A stretch of 64,000 bases of DNA from Sphingomonas phyllosphaerae (GTDB taxonomy: Bacteria > Pseudomonadota > Alphaproteobacteria > Sphingomonadales > Sphingomonadaceae). Location of the stretch: assembly GCA_036946405.1 (NCBI GenBank), contig JAQIJC010000001.1, positions 3,540,609 to 3,604,608 of the forward strand. Direction: 5' to 3'. The notes beneath the pieces are model-generated. The model ran no database searches and was not told the origin of the DNA. It saw only the letters and a program-made list of their open reading frames with translations. Of this stretch, positions 35,723 to 44,915 are shown one piece after another. Position 1 is the stretch's first letter. The number at the start of each line of letters is the position of its first letter. A program made the position numbers and the translations under genes.

Positions 35723-35926
35723 TGCAGGAACAAAAAGGCTGGATTGAGGGGGCGCGGGGGTGCATTAGGTAGCTAGAACCGTCACCCGTGATTCGCCGGA
35801 GCGGCGGAGGCTAGTTGAATAAAATAACCTTAAAATGCGGGACAGGGATGCATTTCCGGCAGCTATTCTCTATTATACAAAATTGCGCTACGAAGAGATT
35901 ATTGTCGCGAGAAGTAGTGTAAAAAC

Positions 35927-36814
35927 ATGTCGAACCATCCTCTTGAATCAAGCTTCGCCAAACTTGAAAGGGCGCGGCTTCATATCAGAGACGTAGACAG
36001 CGCGATCAAGCTATTCTTCGATAAGAGGCCTTATCGCCTTGCCCCTGAGGTTGATGCTTCGGGAGCAGAGGAGGTGTGGAGCTTTGTTTTAGATGCCATA
36101 CCTTTAGAGATTGAGTGCGCGATAGCTGATGCTGTGCATAATATTAGGACTCCTCTCGATAGGATGCTTTCAGCTGGCTTTCGATATGACAAAATTCATA
36201 CAGAAAGCGCGAAGCCAGGTGCGTTGAAGTTTCCCGTTGGAAATCATGCAAATGAAATGCCTTCGTTGCTAAAGTATTTGTCCGATCATTTCACAGTTGA
36301 TGTTATTGATTTTCTGAGGGAGATCGAGCCGTATAGAGGGGGAGCGGGAGATATTATTTGGGTAATAAACACACTCGACAATCGTGATAAGCATCGCTCG
36401 TTGGCAGAGCCCATAAAGATGAGCTTTACTGATTTAGCATTTCAAGAGCTCGTGATCACTGGGGCTCTTCTACTTCGATGGGGCTCAAGGAAGGGGCAGC
36501 ATCTAGTGCGTGCTCCGGAAGCGTTACCAAAGCCAGGCAAAAACGTCATGCATCAACCAGTTGACGAGCTTAGGCCACGTGTTATTGGCAATAGCGTCGC
36601 TGATCGACGTTTTTTATTCTCCTCGCCTCACGATGACATGGAGTTTATCACCACCACACCCGGCGCAGGAATTTACAGCAATTTCGAGCCAACATTTAAT
36701 ATTGGCCTGCATGATATGGCTCGATTTAGTGGGGTGCCCGTCGTATCAGCTTTGACTGAATTGTATGACTCGGTAGAAACCATTCTCATGAGATTCGAGG
36801 AAAGATTTTTTTGA
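35927..36814 (+). CDS. hypothetical protein of low G+C, HNIR/DKHR family
   Basis: 295 residues from ATG 35927. Three blocks stand out: ECAIADAVHNIRTPLDRML, FLREIEPYRGGAGD and NTLDNRDKHRSL. I recognise this arrangement (G/ADA-HN-R-LD, QPY, N-DKHR) from unannotated proteins scattered across bacteria, perhaps HEPN-like helical proteins. No signal peptide. The gene is A+T-rich in a G+C-rich genome, so it is likely recent cargo. It stands alone, with 187 bp of empty sequence after it. Confidence 0.65.
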   Translation: MSNHPLESSFAKLERARLHIRDVDSAIKLFFDKRPYRLAPEVDASGAEEVWSFVLDAIPLEIECAIADAVHNIRTPLDRMLSAGFRYDKIHTESAKPGALKFPVGNHANEMPSLLKYLSDHFTVDVIDFLREIEPYRGGAGDIIWVINTLDNRDKHRSLAEPIKMSFTDLAFQELVITGALLLRWGSRKGQHLVRAPEALPKPGKNVMHQPVDELRPRVIGNSVADRRFLFSSPHDDMEFITTTPGAGIYSNFEPTFNIGLHDMARFSGVPVVSALTELYDSVETILMRFEERFF

Positions 36815-37001
36815 TATACAGCTCCGCGCCGAAGGAAACATTTACGACGAGGTACTGACTCAAGAAGTCGCCGAGGAACTATAGTTGAGTCGGAGTCGCG
36901 CTATGTCGCGGGCTCGGTGTGGCCCCCCTTGCAAACGGAGTTCCGTGGGTTTGCAGCCACTGCTGCAGCACCGAAGGCTCACCGTGCCCGTGAGTAGGAC
37001 C

Positions 37002-38243
37002 TTACTGCGGCAAGGCGGGGATCGGCACTAGCCGGTTTGCGGTCTTGAACGACCAGTCTCCGGTCTGTTTGAGCCCGCGCCCATCCCCGAGATCGCCGCT
37101 GTTGCACGACAGGAGCTTGTCGATGCAGTTCCGCATCCACACGGCCATGATGTCGTCGTCCCACGCGCCGAACCAGTCAGCGTGAAAGGTTGAGCCCGGC
37201 GTCATACGAGCCATTCCAGGCATCTCGTCGGATGAGAGATACCAATCGGCCGCGTCCTCGCCGCTCTCAATCGAGTACCACGCGCCCATCGTGAAGCCCG
37301 GGATCGCATAAGGGTGTGCAGGATCGCAGGAATATGCAGAGCGCCCGTCGGGAAGGTTGCGCCATATCGCATAGCCGACGTGATCGCGATGGTTCGGGCT
37401 GTCGAGGCGCTTGCCGTCCCAGCATTGCGGAGCGTTGATAATGGCGCCCAACCGATTGCCGGCAGGGCAGTTCTTCGCCGCTTCGGTGATCGTGGCGTAA
37501 TGCCCCGATCTCGCCGTCGGGCCATCGCAGTTGAAGTAGCCCGACCCGGTCGCCGGCGTGCCGAACTGCATGTCGTAGCCGAAGATCATTCTTAGCCCGC
37601 GGGGAAGCGAAGTGCAGCCCTTCGCAGCGACGCTGGCGCAATCCGCCGAGCCGGCCGGGAAGTGCTTGTAATAGATCGACACGTAATCCGGTCGGACGAC
37701 CATGCCCTTGCCGTTCAGCATCGCCGGCATCCAGTACGCTGACCGGTTCAGGATGTTGACGCAGGTGCTGTCGCCCTTCGTGCGCAGGCTTTCGTAGGTC
37801 GAGGACGCATCCGCCGACAGGTTTCCGAACCACTGGTGGAGGTGGCTCTTACCGGGCTGGTTCGGAAAGACGATCGGGTCATCCCGGCTGACCTGGCCGG
37901 GCGCACAGAGGAAACGGAACGCGCCGACCGTGTCAGGCTTCCCGCTCACAGCCGGGGGCCAGCCCGTTGACAGCAAAGGCGCGATCGGCTGATTGGTCGG
38001 GATCGAGGCCGGCACCTTCGTGAAGTCTGCCCCGAGCTCGGGCTCAACGATATCACCGACCGGCTTTCGGATCATGCTCAGCGCGCGTAGATACTGCTCT
38101 CGCCACGCCTGCCATGTCTTTGCCTGAGGTTCGCCGAGTGCTGCGGCAACCGGCGGGGCCTCTCTTTTCAGCGTTGGGCCCTGCGCCGCAATAGGCGCGG
38201 CAAGGCACAGGGCGGCGAGCGCCGCACCGAACAATCTTTTCAT
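37002..38243 (-). CDS. secreted DUF1996 domain-containing protein
   Basis: 413 residues with a signal peptide (MKRLFGAALAALCLAAPIAA). The family core is DDPIVFPNQPGKSHLHQWFGN, followed by Cys-containing segments (CVNILNRSAYWMP, CDGPTARSGHY, CWDGKRLDSPNH) that may form disulfides. DUF1996 is found mostly in secreted proteins of fungi, actinomycetes and some proteobacteria; activity unknown. It lies directly downstream of the tail-FAD fusion gene, with a terminator-like hairpin between them. Confidence 0.85.
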   Translation of the reverse strand: MKRLFGAALAALCLAAPIAAQGPTLKREAPPVAAALGEPQAKTWQAWREQYLRALSMIRKPVGDIVEPELGADFTKVPASIPTNQPIAPLLSTGWPPAVSGKPDTVGAFRFLCAPGQVSRDDPIVFPNQPGKSHLHQWFGNLSADASSTYESLRTKGDSTCVNILNRSAYWMPAMLNGKGMVVRPDYVSIYYKHFPAGSADCASVAAKGCTSLPRGLRMIFGYDMQFGTPATGSGYFNCDGPTARSGHYATITEAAKNCPAGNRLGAIINAPQCWDGKRLDSPNHRDHVGYAIWRNLPDGRSAYSCDPAHPYAIPGFTMGAWYSIESGEDAADWYLSSDEMPGMARMTPGSTFHADWFGAWDDDIMAVWMRNCIDKLLSCNSGDLGDGRGLKQTGDWSFKTANRLVPIPALPQ

Positions 38244-38271
38244 GTCGACCTCGCTTATTGCGCAGAAAGCA

Positions 38272-38293
38272 GGGCGCTCGGGGCCGAGCGCCC
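38272..38293 (-). terminator. hairpin between the tail-FAD fusion gene and DUF1996
   Basis: GGGCGCTCG (38272-38280) and CGAGCGCCC (38285-38293) form a perfect 9-bp stem with a 4-nt loop. On the minus strand it is followed by TGCTTTCTGC, a weak T-rich tract. Plausible intrinsic terminator 12 bp after the fusion gene. Confidence 0.6.
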
Positions 38294-38304
38294 TTAAAGG
38301 TTGA

Positions 38305-41300
38305 TCAGTTGACCTGCGGGAGCAGCTGCGCAGTTTCTCCAGTCAGCGTCGCCGCATTGAGGATGGAGCTCCGAAGCGTCGGATAGTCGACGCTTTGCAC
38401 GTCCTGGCCGCTGGCTGCCTTTGCCACCTTCATGGCGTGTGCGGCGCTCTGCCCGGCCAACATGCCGGTGAACTCCATGCGGTACGACGATATACCGATA
38501 TGGGTCGCCGAGATGCCGAACAAGCAGAACATATTCGTGCACTCCGAAGCCTTCGGCACGATCGCCTCATAGGGGATCGGCTGGACGCCGTCCGCGCCGC
38601 CTTGGCTGGCCTGCACGTTGCCCGTGTTCCACATTCCCCAAGTGCCGCCGACGTTCTCCGCCACCGTTTCGACATGGTGGCTGTCCACGTCATAGCTTGC
38701 GACGGCAATTGTCTTGATCGAAGTCGGCGTAGTGCCGTCGGTGCGCTGCGCATCATCACCGGTGACGATGAGATCACCAACGAGGCGGAAGCCCTCACGA
38801 ACGTACAGCTGGGGAATGTAGCCATAATCGTCATTAGGATGCGGGTCAGTGTAGTGGATCATCGACAGGCCCCACTTCAGGGCTTCCGTGCGGATCGCAG
38901 TCGAAATGCGCGAGTCATTCTCGTACTGGAGATAGTACCAGAAGCCCATCGTCTTGTTCCAGAGGTCTTTCCAGATCGCCTCGCGCTGAGCGTTCGTCCC
39001 TTCCAGATAGCCCCAGTTCTTCGCGAAAAAGTCGGTCGAGAAGCCATTCTTCGCGTTGATGTCGGACACACCGCCAACACCCGGCAGCGGATCGTTTTTC
39101 ATCAAATCGGCAAGGACGGAAGTGGTCGAGATCGCAAGGAAGCGGCCGAGTGCTTCATAGTACAGCTTATTGTAGCCGGCCGGCGGGTTGCCGGCACTGA
39201 ATGGAAACGGACGGCGGTACAGATCACCGCTGGTGAAGGTCGATCGGAAGTTGAACGCTTGAACCTTGTTATCCGCCGCGCCATTCGCCGGACTTCCCGC
39301 GACATAGATGCGGTTGACGTTGGGCAGCAGCCCCGACGTGGTGTCGCCTGGCACAACCCATGGATCGACCTTCACAAACGAATTGTCGGCCTTGTTGCGG
39401 AACTGGTGACCGTTGCCGCCCGCATCCTGCAAGAGACCGCGTTCGCCGTTCTTGAGTTCCGCCGACGTGCCGCTCGCTGCCTCGCGCCCATATACCGTCG
39501 TCACCCCCGGCGTCAGTCGCGCCAAGTCACCCTCGTATGAGCCATCTGCGACATAGCCGGTGCAGTTGATCGTGCGACCATCGCGGGTGACGATCTTCGT
39601 CACTCGGGTGCCAGTCTTCGTGACGCCGCCGGTCGCGATCCCGTCCGAATAGTAGATGGGAATGTCATAGCCGAACGAAAACCGCGGATCGAACATCGAG
39701 CGCGTCAGCTTGTCGAAGGTTTTCGGATTGAACTGAAAAACGTTCGTTCCCTGGCCGTCCATCGTTTGAAGCTGTGCCAGCATCCAGCGCGGAAGCCCTT
39801 GGAGCGCGGACTGCGTAAGGAAGTCCGTGAAGCCCAGCCCGCCTGACGACATGCCGCCCGGCCGGCGCTCGCGCCAGCCGCCGACGATGATCGGGCTTAG
39901 ACCCTGCCGCTTCGCTTCCCAGGCACCGACCATGCTCATCGGAGTGACGCCGTAGAAGACCGAATCCGACGAAACCGTCGTAGCGCCATACCCCGCCGGG
40001 ATCTCGTTGTACTCTCCGTACTTGAGGGAGTCCGAGAGACCTTCGACGATATAGCCTAGCGCCTTCATCTGCTGATCGGTCAGGCCCTCGGCGATCAACC
40101 ACGCGAAGATGCGCCGTCCGGAAGAAACCGCCGTGCCATTGTTGTTGTAGCCGCCGATGTACAGTTCGGTTACGCTCATCGACGCTGCCGATCCGGGGGC
40201 GGATGCAAGAACACCCTTCGGCGCGCCGAAGCGATAGGCGCGCATGTTGTTGCCATCCGCCGGCAGTCGGGTGACCGCCTGCCAGCCTGCCCCATCGTAT
40301 TCGGACAGCGCCCCAGTGAAGAGCGTCTCGGGCGATCCGATGCCGCCCTTGCCGACGCCGTCAGTCGCCACCTTCGGCGAGACGGAGAACATATTCCCGT
40401 CCGCATTCTTCGCGCCGATGTTCGCGACCATCGAAGTGGTCTGCTTGCTGTAGGAGCCGATCGTCGCATTGGTCGGGTCGAGGTCGCTCATCAGCACGCC
40501 CGACCGGATGAGGGCCGTCTGGGCCGGCGTCATCGCCTCGAACGGAGTCGTGATCGTCAGAGCGCCAGTCGTCGCGAGTACGGCGCCTGTCTTCCAGTTG
40601 ACGGCGGTCTGCTGAGCATCTGCGCCAACGGTTCCGAACACCTTGATCTTCGACCAGATGCCCTCCGCCTTGAAACGCCGGATGGCCTTGTCCATCGCGC
40701 GCATCTGGCCGGCGCTCGCTGGCGTCGAGAAGTTCGATACGGCGGTCGTCGTCTCCGGCTGCATCGTGAAGGCTGGCAAGGTGCCCGACGCGGCATTGAT
40801 CACGATGCCGATCGAAGACGTGTTCGGGCTGTTGGTGGCACCTGCGAGCGTCTCTGTCAGCGAAAGCGTCGGGCTGGCCGCCCCGGTGCCGGCGCCGCTA
40901 TAGGTCAGGGTGCGAGCGGCGCTATCGAGACTGAAGCTGGTCGGCAGACTGTTGCCTGTGATCGTGCTCCCGTTGGTCGCGCCGAGGATGTTGACCGTCT
41001 TGGCGGTACCGCGCTGGAAGGTGACGTCGGACAGGGTAAGCGTGCCGAGGGTTGGCGACGGAGCCGGGGTGGAGGTGACCGTCACTGCCGAGCTGGTTGC
41101 CTGCTTCGTTCCGCCCGGCCCGGTCGCCGTCACTTCGAGCGTCAGCGAGCCCGAGGCGTTCGGCGTCACCGTCGTACCGGTTCCGATAGCAGTCGTGCCG
41201 AGCAGCCAGCGCCGGGTGTAGCCGGTGGTGTTGGAGGCAGCGCCGTCATTCGCCGTGAAAGTGGTGCCGACCGCTCCGCTCGACGGCGAGATCGAAGGCT

Positions 41301-42039
41301 GCGTCGAGAAGACGGGAGCTGGCGTAGCAGCTGCGGACACCGTGACACCCGAGCTTGTCGCGGGCGCGCTAGTTCCGCCGGGGCCGGTCGCCGTGACCTC
41401 GAGGGTGAGGGTGCCGGTCGCATTCGGCGTGACTGTCGAACCCGTACCAATCGCGGCCCCGTTCAAGAGCCACCGACGAGCATAGCTGGTCGCATTCGAC
41501 GCCGCGCCGTCCGAGGCGGTGAAGGTAGTGCCGACCGCACCACTCGAAGGTGAGATCGAGGGCTGAACGGTGAACGACGGCGCGGCGGGGGCGCCAGCGC
41601 CCACCTTCACAACCGGCGTGTTGATCTCGATCACAGGAGCCGCCGTGATCATCGAGTTCGCGGCACCGATCGTTTCGGGCATCCCGAACACGCGCGCCGA
41701 GAAATAGCGGAGCGAGCCATCGGGCTTGCTGACCCGAATCGCATAGAGGCTGCTGTTCGTCGGCGCTGACGCGACGGCCAGCAGCGCCTGACCGGCGTCC
41801 GCCTCGTCAAGCGCGATCGTCGGATTGAGCGTGCCGAAGTTCGTCGGACCTTTGTGCTTCTGCTGGGCTCCGCGAAGCGGCTGGAACGTCGTTACCTCGG
41901 TCGACGCGCCGAATCCGCCCAGCGACTCGACGTTGCTGATCTCGGTGTACGAGAGCGCGCCATAGCCGACACCATCCTGAGTGGCGGGGAGGCTGGCAGA
42001 AATGGCGATGCCGGTACCGGCAGCAGTCGTCGAAGGCAT
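38305..42039 (-). CDS. phage tail protein with Ig-like repeats fused to an FAD-dependent oxidoreductase domain
   Basis: 1244 residues in one frame. Residues 1-150 resemble a phage tail-tube subunit (YTEISNVESLGGFGASTEV, FGTLNPTIALDEADAGQALL). Residues about 156-325 are two tandem 88-residue Ig-like repeats (QPSISPSSGAVGTTFTA). Residues about 420-680 look like a tail receptor-binding region with the LTDQQMKALGYIV motif. From about 690 to the end is an FAD-dependent oxidoreductase of the GGxxSGGLGxTD type: SVFYGVTPMSMVGAWEAKRQG, then PGGMSSGGLGFTD. The dinucleotide-binding glycines are partly degenerate, so FAD binding is uncertain. No signal peptide. It follows the Rz/Rz1 genes, a typical place for tail adhesins or lysogenic cargo. 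Confidence 0.8.
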   Translation of the reverse strand: MPSTTAAGTGIAISASLPATQDGVGYGALSYTEISNVESLGGFGASTEVTTFQPLRGAQQKHKGPTNFGTLNPTIALDEADAGQALLAVASAPTNSSLYAIRVSKPDGSLRYFSARVFGMPETIGAANSMITAAPVIEINTPVVKVGAGAPAAPSFTVQPSISPSSGAVGTTFTASDGAASNATSYARRWLLNGAAIGTGSTVTPNATGTLTLEVTATGPGGTSAPATSSGVTVSAAATPAPVFSTQPSISPSSGAVGTTFTANDGAASNTTGYTRRWLLGTTAIGTGTTVTPNASGSLTLEVTATGPGGTKQATSSAVTVTSTPAPSPTLGTLTLSDVTFQRGTAKTVNILGATNGSTITGNSLPTSFSLDSAARTLTYSGAGTGAASPTLSLTETLAGATNSPNTSSIGIVINAASGTLPAFTMQPETTTAVSNFSTPASAGQMRAMDKAIRRFKAEGIWSKIKVFGTVGADAQQTAVNWKTGAVLATTGALTITTPFEAMTPAQTALIRSGVLMSDLDPTNATIGSYSKQTTSMVANIGAKNADGNMFSVSPKVATDGVGKGGIGSPETLFTGALSEYDGAGWQAVTRLPADGNNMRAYRFGAPKGVLASAPGSAASMSVTELYIGGYNNNGTAVSSGRRIFAWLIAEGLTDQQMKALGYIVEGLSDSLKYGEYNEIPAGYGATTVSSDSVFYGVTPMSMVGAWEAKRQGLSPIIVGGWRERRPGGMSSGGLGFTDFLTQSALQGLPRWMLAQLQTMDGQGTNVFQFNPKTFDKLTRSMFDPRFSFGYDIPIYYSDGIATGGVTKTGTRVTKIVTRDGRTINCTGYVADGSYEGDLARLTPGVTTVYGREAASGTSAELKNGERGLLQDAGGNGHQFRNKADNSFVKVDPWVVPGDTTSGLLPNVNRIYVAGSPANGAADNKVQAFNFRSTFTSGDLYRRPFPFSAGNPPAGYNKLYYEALGRFLAISTTSVLADLMKNDPLPGVGGVSDINAKNGFSTDFFAKNWGYLEGTNAQREAIWKDLWNKTMGFWYYLQYENDSRISTAIRTEALKWGLSMIHYTDPHPNDDYGYIPQLYVREGFRLVGDLIVTGDDAQRTDGTTPTSIKTIAVASYDVDSHHVETVAENVGGTWGMWNTGNVQASQGGADGVQPIPYEAIVPKASECTNMFCLFGISATHIGISSYRMEFTGMLAGQSAAHAMKVAKAASGQDVQSVDYPTLRSSILNAATLTGETAQLLPQVN
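41068..41574. repeat. two tandem Ig-like repeats of 264 bp in the tail fusion gene
   Basis: Corresponding positions (for example the CCGACCGC word at 41267 and 41531) are 264 bp, 88 codons, apart. The copies are clearly related but diverged, so they are old duplications or a modular insertion. Confidence 0.7.
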
Positions 42040-42094
42040 ATCTATTCTCCCCGGGAAGCCGGTCGGGCCGGCAAGGATGTCGGATGATTGGTGG

Positions 42095-42388
42095 TCAGCG
42101 AGCCTGAGGCGCTGTGCTGGTGCTGGATCGAGGCCACGCCTCGATCAGCAGGCGCCGCTTGTCGTCGCAGCTCTTGAGGTCGAAGCGACCGTCGCGGATC
42201 GACGCATCGTCGTCGCTGGCGGTTGCGCTACCGTCCGCCTGGCGATGCTGCGGCGTTGGGTCGCAGGGTGTCAGCGCCGCGCTGGGCGGTGCCGGGACTT
42301 CGATCGGCGAGATCGGCATCGAGCGCATCGATGTCGCGCACCCGGTCAGGGCTGCGACAGATGACGCGGCCAGCAGCAGTCTGAGCAT
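42095..42388 (-). CDS. Rz1-like outer-membrane spanin lipoprotein
   Basis: 97 residues from ATG 42388. The signal ends in the lipobox ALTGC (Cys16), and the mature protein is Pro-rich (ISPIEVPAPPSAALTPCDP), as expected of Rz1. Its start lies inside the Rz-like gene in another frame, the classical nested Rz/Rz1 arrangement. Together they would fuse inner and outer membranes at the end of phage lysis. Confidence 0.75.
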   Translation of the reverse strand: MLRLLLAASSVAALTGCATSMRSMPISPIEVPAPPSAALTPCDPTPQHRQADGSATASDDDASIRDGRFDLKSCDDKRRLLIEAWPRSSTSTAPQAR

Positions 42389-42698
42389 ATTCCCTCACGG
42401 TGTTGGTGGATCGAAGGATGATCGGCTCGCGCGCGGCCAGGCGATCGGCAAAGGAGTTGGCTGCCGCGGCGATCCGCTGGGCGAAGTCACGCTCCTGATC
42501 CGCCTTCGCGCGATCGGCGCGGTCGAGCGATGCGGTCCATGCCTGTCGCTCGTTGGCGAGGGTCTGGAGTGCATCGTCGCGTTGAGCGCGAAAGAACAGC
42601 GCGAGGGCGATGACGGCGACCGGCCAGAAGCGGCGCAGGAGCGCCCACACCGCCGCCCGCGTCACGCTTCGTTCCGCGAAACGGGTTCGCCGTTCCAT
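42228..42698 (-). CDS. Rz-like inner-membrane spanin
   Basis: 156 residues from ATG 42698. One N-terminal transmembrane helix (RFWPVAVIALALFFRAQ) is followed by a charged coiled-coil region (DALQTLANERQAWTASLDRA), the architecture of phage i-spanins. It overlaps the upstream hydrolase remnant by 37 bp and the downstream Rz1 by 161 bp. The arrangement, more than the sequence, supports the call. Confidence 0.72.
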   Translation of the reverse strand: MERRTRFAERSVTRAAVWALLRRFWPVAVIALALFFRAQRDDALQTLANERQAWTASLDRADRAKADQERDFAQRIAAAANSFADRLAAREPIILRSTNTVREYAQTAAGRVICRSPDRVRDIDALDADLADRSPGTAQRGADTLRPNAAASPGGR

Positions 42699-43090
42699 GC
42701 GAGTTCGATCTCAGCGCCGGTCGCGGTCACGCCGGCAGGCCACCGGCAAGCGATCATGCGCTCGGCCTCGATCCACGTATCGCAGACCATGTTCTTTTGG
42801 TTGCCGCCGCGGACGCGGAAGAAGAGGACGCGCTTGCCGGCGATCGTCCGCCATGCCTGGCCAATGTACCAGCCGACGTGTCCGCCGCCTGCGCGGCCAA
42901 AGACGAGCAGCGCGCCGAGACGCGGCGACACCGCTACGCCCCAGTCGGCCCACGCCTTCGCGCGATACCAGTGCTTGATGATCGGAAGGCCAGCTTCCTT
43001 GAGGCAAATCGCAACGAACGTGCCGCACCACGGCTCTTCGTCGTTCGCCCACCATGCCCCGAGCAGCTTCAGCCAGCCGCCGATACGTCG
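42662..43090 (-). pseudogene. 5'-truncated TIGR02594-type peptidoglycan hydrolase
   Basis: The frame carries the C-terminal domain: GGWLKLLGAWWANDEEPWCGTF with the catalytic Cys, and GGHVGWYIGQ with the catalytic His. The usual 30 or so residues before GWLK, including the start, are missing. Instead the frame runs antiphase into the end of the tail gene, whose stop lies within the same bases (43069-43071). The join near 43075-43085 looks like a deletion that removed the ends of both genes. The long frame to 43366 is tail-gene sequence in the wrong phase. Confidence 0.65.
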
Positions 43091-44895
43091 ATCACGGCGT
43101 AAGCGTCCGTCTTCGTCACACCCGTGATCCGGAGCGGGTTCAGCGCCAACGTCATGCCATCGGTCGCGATGATCGAGAGGCCGGTGACGGGGATCGCACT
43201 GCCCGCCTGGGTTGCGGTCACACCGATGCTGTAGGGAAATTGCCCGCCATAGGGCGTTCCGTTTGCCAAGGTCTGGACGGTGATTGTGGATGGCTGGAGC
43301 GATACCGCGATCGGCGAGACGCCGTTCGCGCCATTCGTGCCGTCGGCTCCCTTGATCAGGCTCCAAGCGTAGGCATCTGGGTTCGGGCTGTCGGCCTCGG
43401 TCTGGTCCGTGTAGGTGCCGAGATACTTTCGGCCGGTTGGGTCGCTCAGATGGAAGTCGATGCTGCCGTCCGCGCTGTTCGCATAGGCGAGGTGGACATA
43501 GGTGTCGAGCGCCCCGAGCGCCTCATCGCGGGCGGCTCGTTCCGTGTACGTCGGATCACCCCCATAGGTAGCCGCAAGGCCGAGACTCGCGGCATGTGCC
43601 CGCGCGCTCTCATCGGTCAGCTGAGAGTACAGCTGGATGATCTGGTTCTTCTCGCCGCCGGACGCGATGATGTTGTCGGACGTCAGCGCCGCCAGCGCCG
43701 CCACCAGCTTTTCGTATTCGGCCTGCTGCTCGGGCGTCATGCCGGCGCTGGCGAACACCTGCCAGAAAGCGTTGCTGGTCGTCGGCAGCGCCGGCGGGGC
43801 ATAGCCGGAGGTCGGCGTCGCGTTGATGTAGCGCCATGTCACGCCCTGATCCTCGACGAGCGCGCCCTCGGCGTAGATTGTCGCAGCATTGTACGGGCCG
43901 CGGGGCACCAGCTGCGCGACCGTGGTCGCGATGGGCGCGGCCTTCGTCAGGCCCTCCACCGTCAGCGACAGCTTGCTGACCGCGGTGCCGACCTCGATCT
44001 CGAAGTCTTTGACGAAGCCATAGACGGTGATGGCGTCGACACCTGACTGGCCGATCCAGAGTGACGGGCGCGCGCGCACCGAGGCCATGCGATCCGCCAC
44101 CACGTCGACCGCGTCCGTGCGGATCAGCGCGCGCGCAGTCATGCGCTTCAGGTAGCCGCGCTCGACGACGCTTACCGACCCGAAATCGTCCGTCTCCTTT
44201 CGGCTGAAATCGGTGATCCCAGCGGTCGGCGCCGCCTCCGTCACGCCCAGACCAACAATGCGACCGATCAGCAGCGTGCCTACCGCCGCCTGGGCGCCGC
44301 TGACCGTCACGATTACCTGCCCGCTACCGGGCAAGCCGGTGAAGGTCAGCGCTCCCGGCTTCACGGCCTGCGACTGGTCGTACCCGTTCGCGCGGACCCG
44401 CACGGTGTCGCCCACCAGGTCGATCAGAGACACGGCGTTGGCAGCCCCGCCGTTCAGCGTCACCTCGACCCCGCCTCTGCGGGTCGTCGCGGTGCCGAGC
44501 GCCTGATCGAACATGGCCCAGCGGTTCGTCGGCCCGAGATCCAGCCACCACGCCGGTTCCGCTTCCGGCGTCTTGCCGGTGTTGCCGGTGATCAGGCTCT
44601 CGTAGATCCGGTGCGTGCTCGCGCGGATAACCCGCGCGCCCTTGGCATAGCCGGTGCCCGCCGCCCACGTCGGCGCATCGTTCTCGGCGACGAGGCTGCT
44701 GACCAGCATGGCGTCGGTCACCGGCACCGACTGGAGAAGCTGGAGCGTGGACGTCTGCCCGAGCGCAGGATCGGCACCGTTGTCCGTCACGCCGCCGGTT
44801 TCAGCATCGACGTCGTCCGGCATCGGCCCGGCTTCGAACTCGCGCTCGCTGCCGCTGTCCTTGAAATTGCGCGTGGCGATGAACTTGGGGGTCAT
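43069..44895 (-). CDS. phage tail/fibre protein, probably 3'-truncated
   Basis: 608 residues from ATG 44895 (AAGGAG site). The N-terminal half includes WAAGTGYAKGARVIRAS and WWLDLGPTNRWAMFD, patterns of tail proteins with carbohydrate-binding-like modules. The middle has RGPYNAATIYAEGALVEDQGVTWRYI, a second such module, then a helical stretch and a C-terminal Ig-like region with a collagen-like KGADGTNGANG. It stops at DVSAAG exactly where the hydrolase remnant begins in another frame, so the natural C-terminus may be lost. Role: host attachment or a remnant of it. Confidence 0.75.
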   Translation of the reverse strand: MTPKFIATRNFKDSGSEREFEAGPMPDDVDAETGGVTDNGADPALGQTSTLQLLQSVPVTDAMLVSSLVAENDAPTWAAGTGYAKGARVIRASTHRIYESLITGNTGKTPEAEPAWWLDLGPTNRWAMFDQALGTATTRRGGVEVTLNGGAANAVSLIDLVGDTVRVRANGYDQSQAVKPGALTFTGLPGSGQVIVTVSGAQAAVGTLLIGRIVGLGVTEAAPTAGITDFSRKETDDFGSVSVVERGYLKRMTARALIRTDAVDVVADRMASVRARPSLWIGQSGVDAITVYGFVKDFEIEVGTAVSKLSLTVEGLTKAAPIATTVAQLVPRGPYNAATIYAEGALVEDQGVTWRYINATPTSGYAPPALPTTSNAFWQVFASAGMTPEQQAEYEKLVAALAALTSDNIIASGGEKNQIIQLYSQLTDESARAHAASLGLAATYGGDPTYTERAARDEALGALDTYVHLAYANSADGSIDFHLSDPTGRKYLGTYTDQTEADSPNPDAYAWSLIKGADGTNGANGVSPIAVSLQPSTITVQTLANGTPYGGQFPYSIGVTATQAGSAIPVTGLSIIATDGMTLALNPLRITGVTKTDAYAVIDVSAAG

Positions 44896-44915
44896 GGTGC
44901 TTCTCCTTGGGAAGG

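Noticed and set aside
41068..41574. Tandem repeat as a possible CRISPR or satellite array
   Set aside because: It consists of only two in-frame 264-bp coding copies that encode Ig-like domains.
42662..43366. Full 234-codon hydrolase frame
   Set aside because: The first 90 or so codons are the tail gene read in the wrong phase; only the part from about 43090 down matches the hydrolase family.
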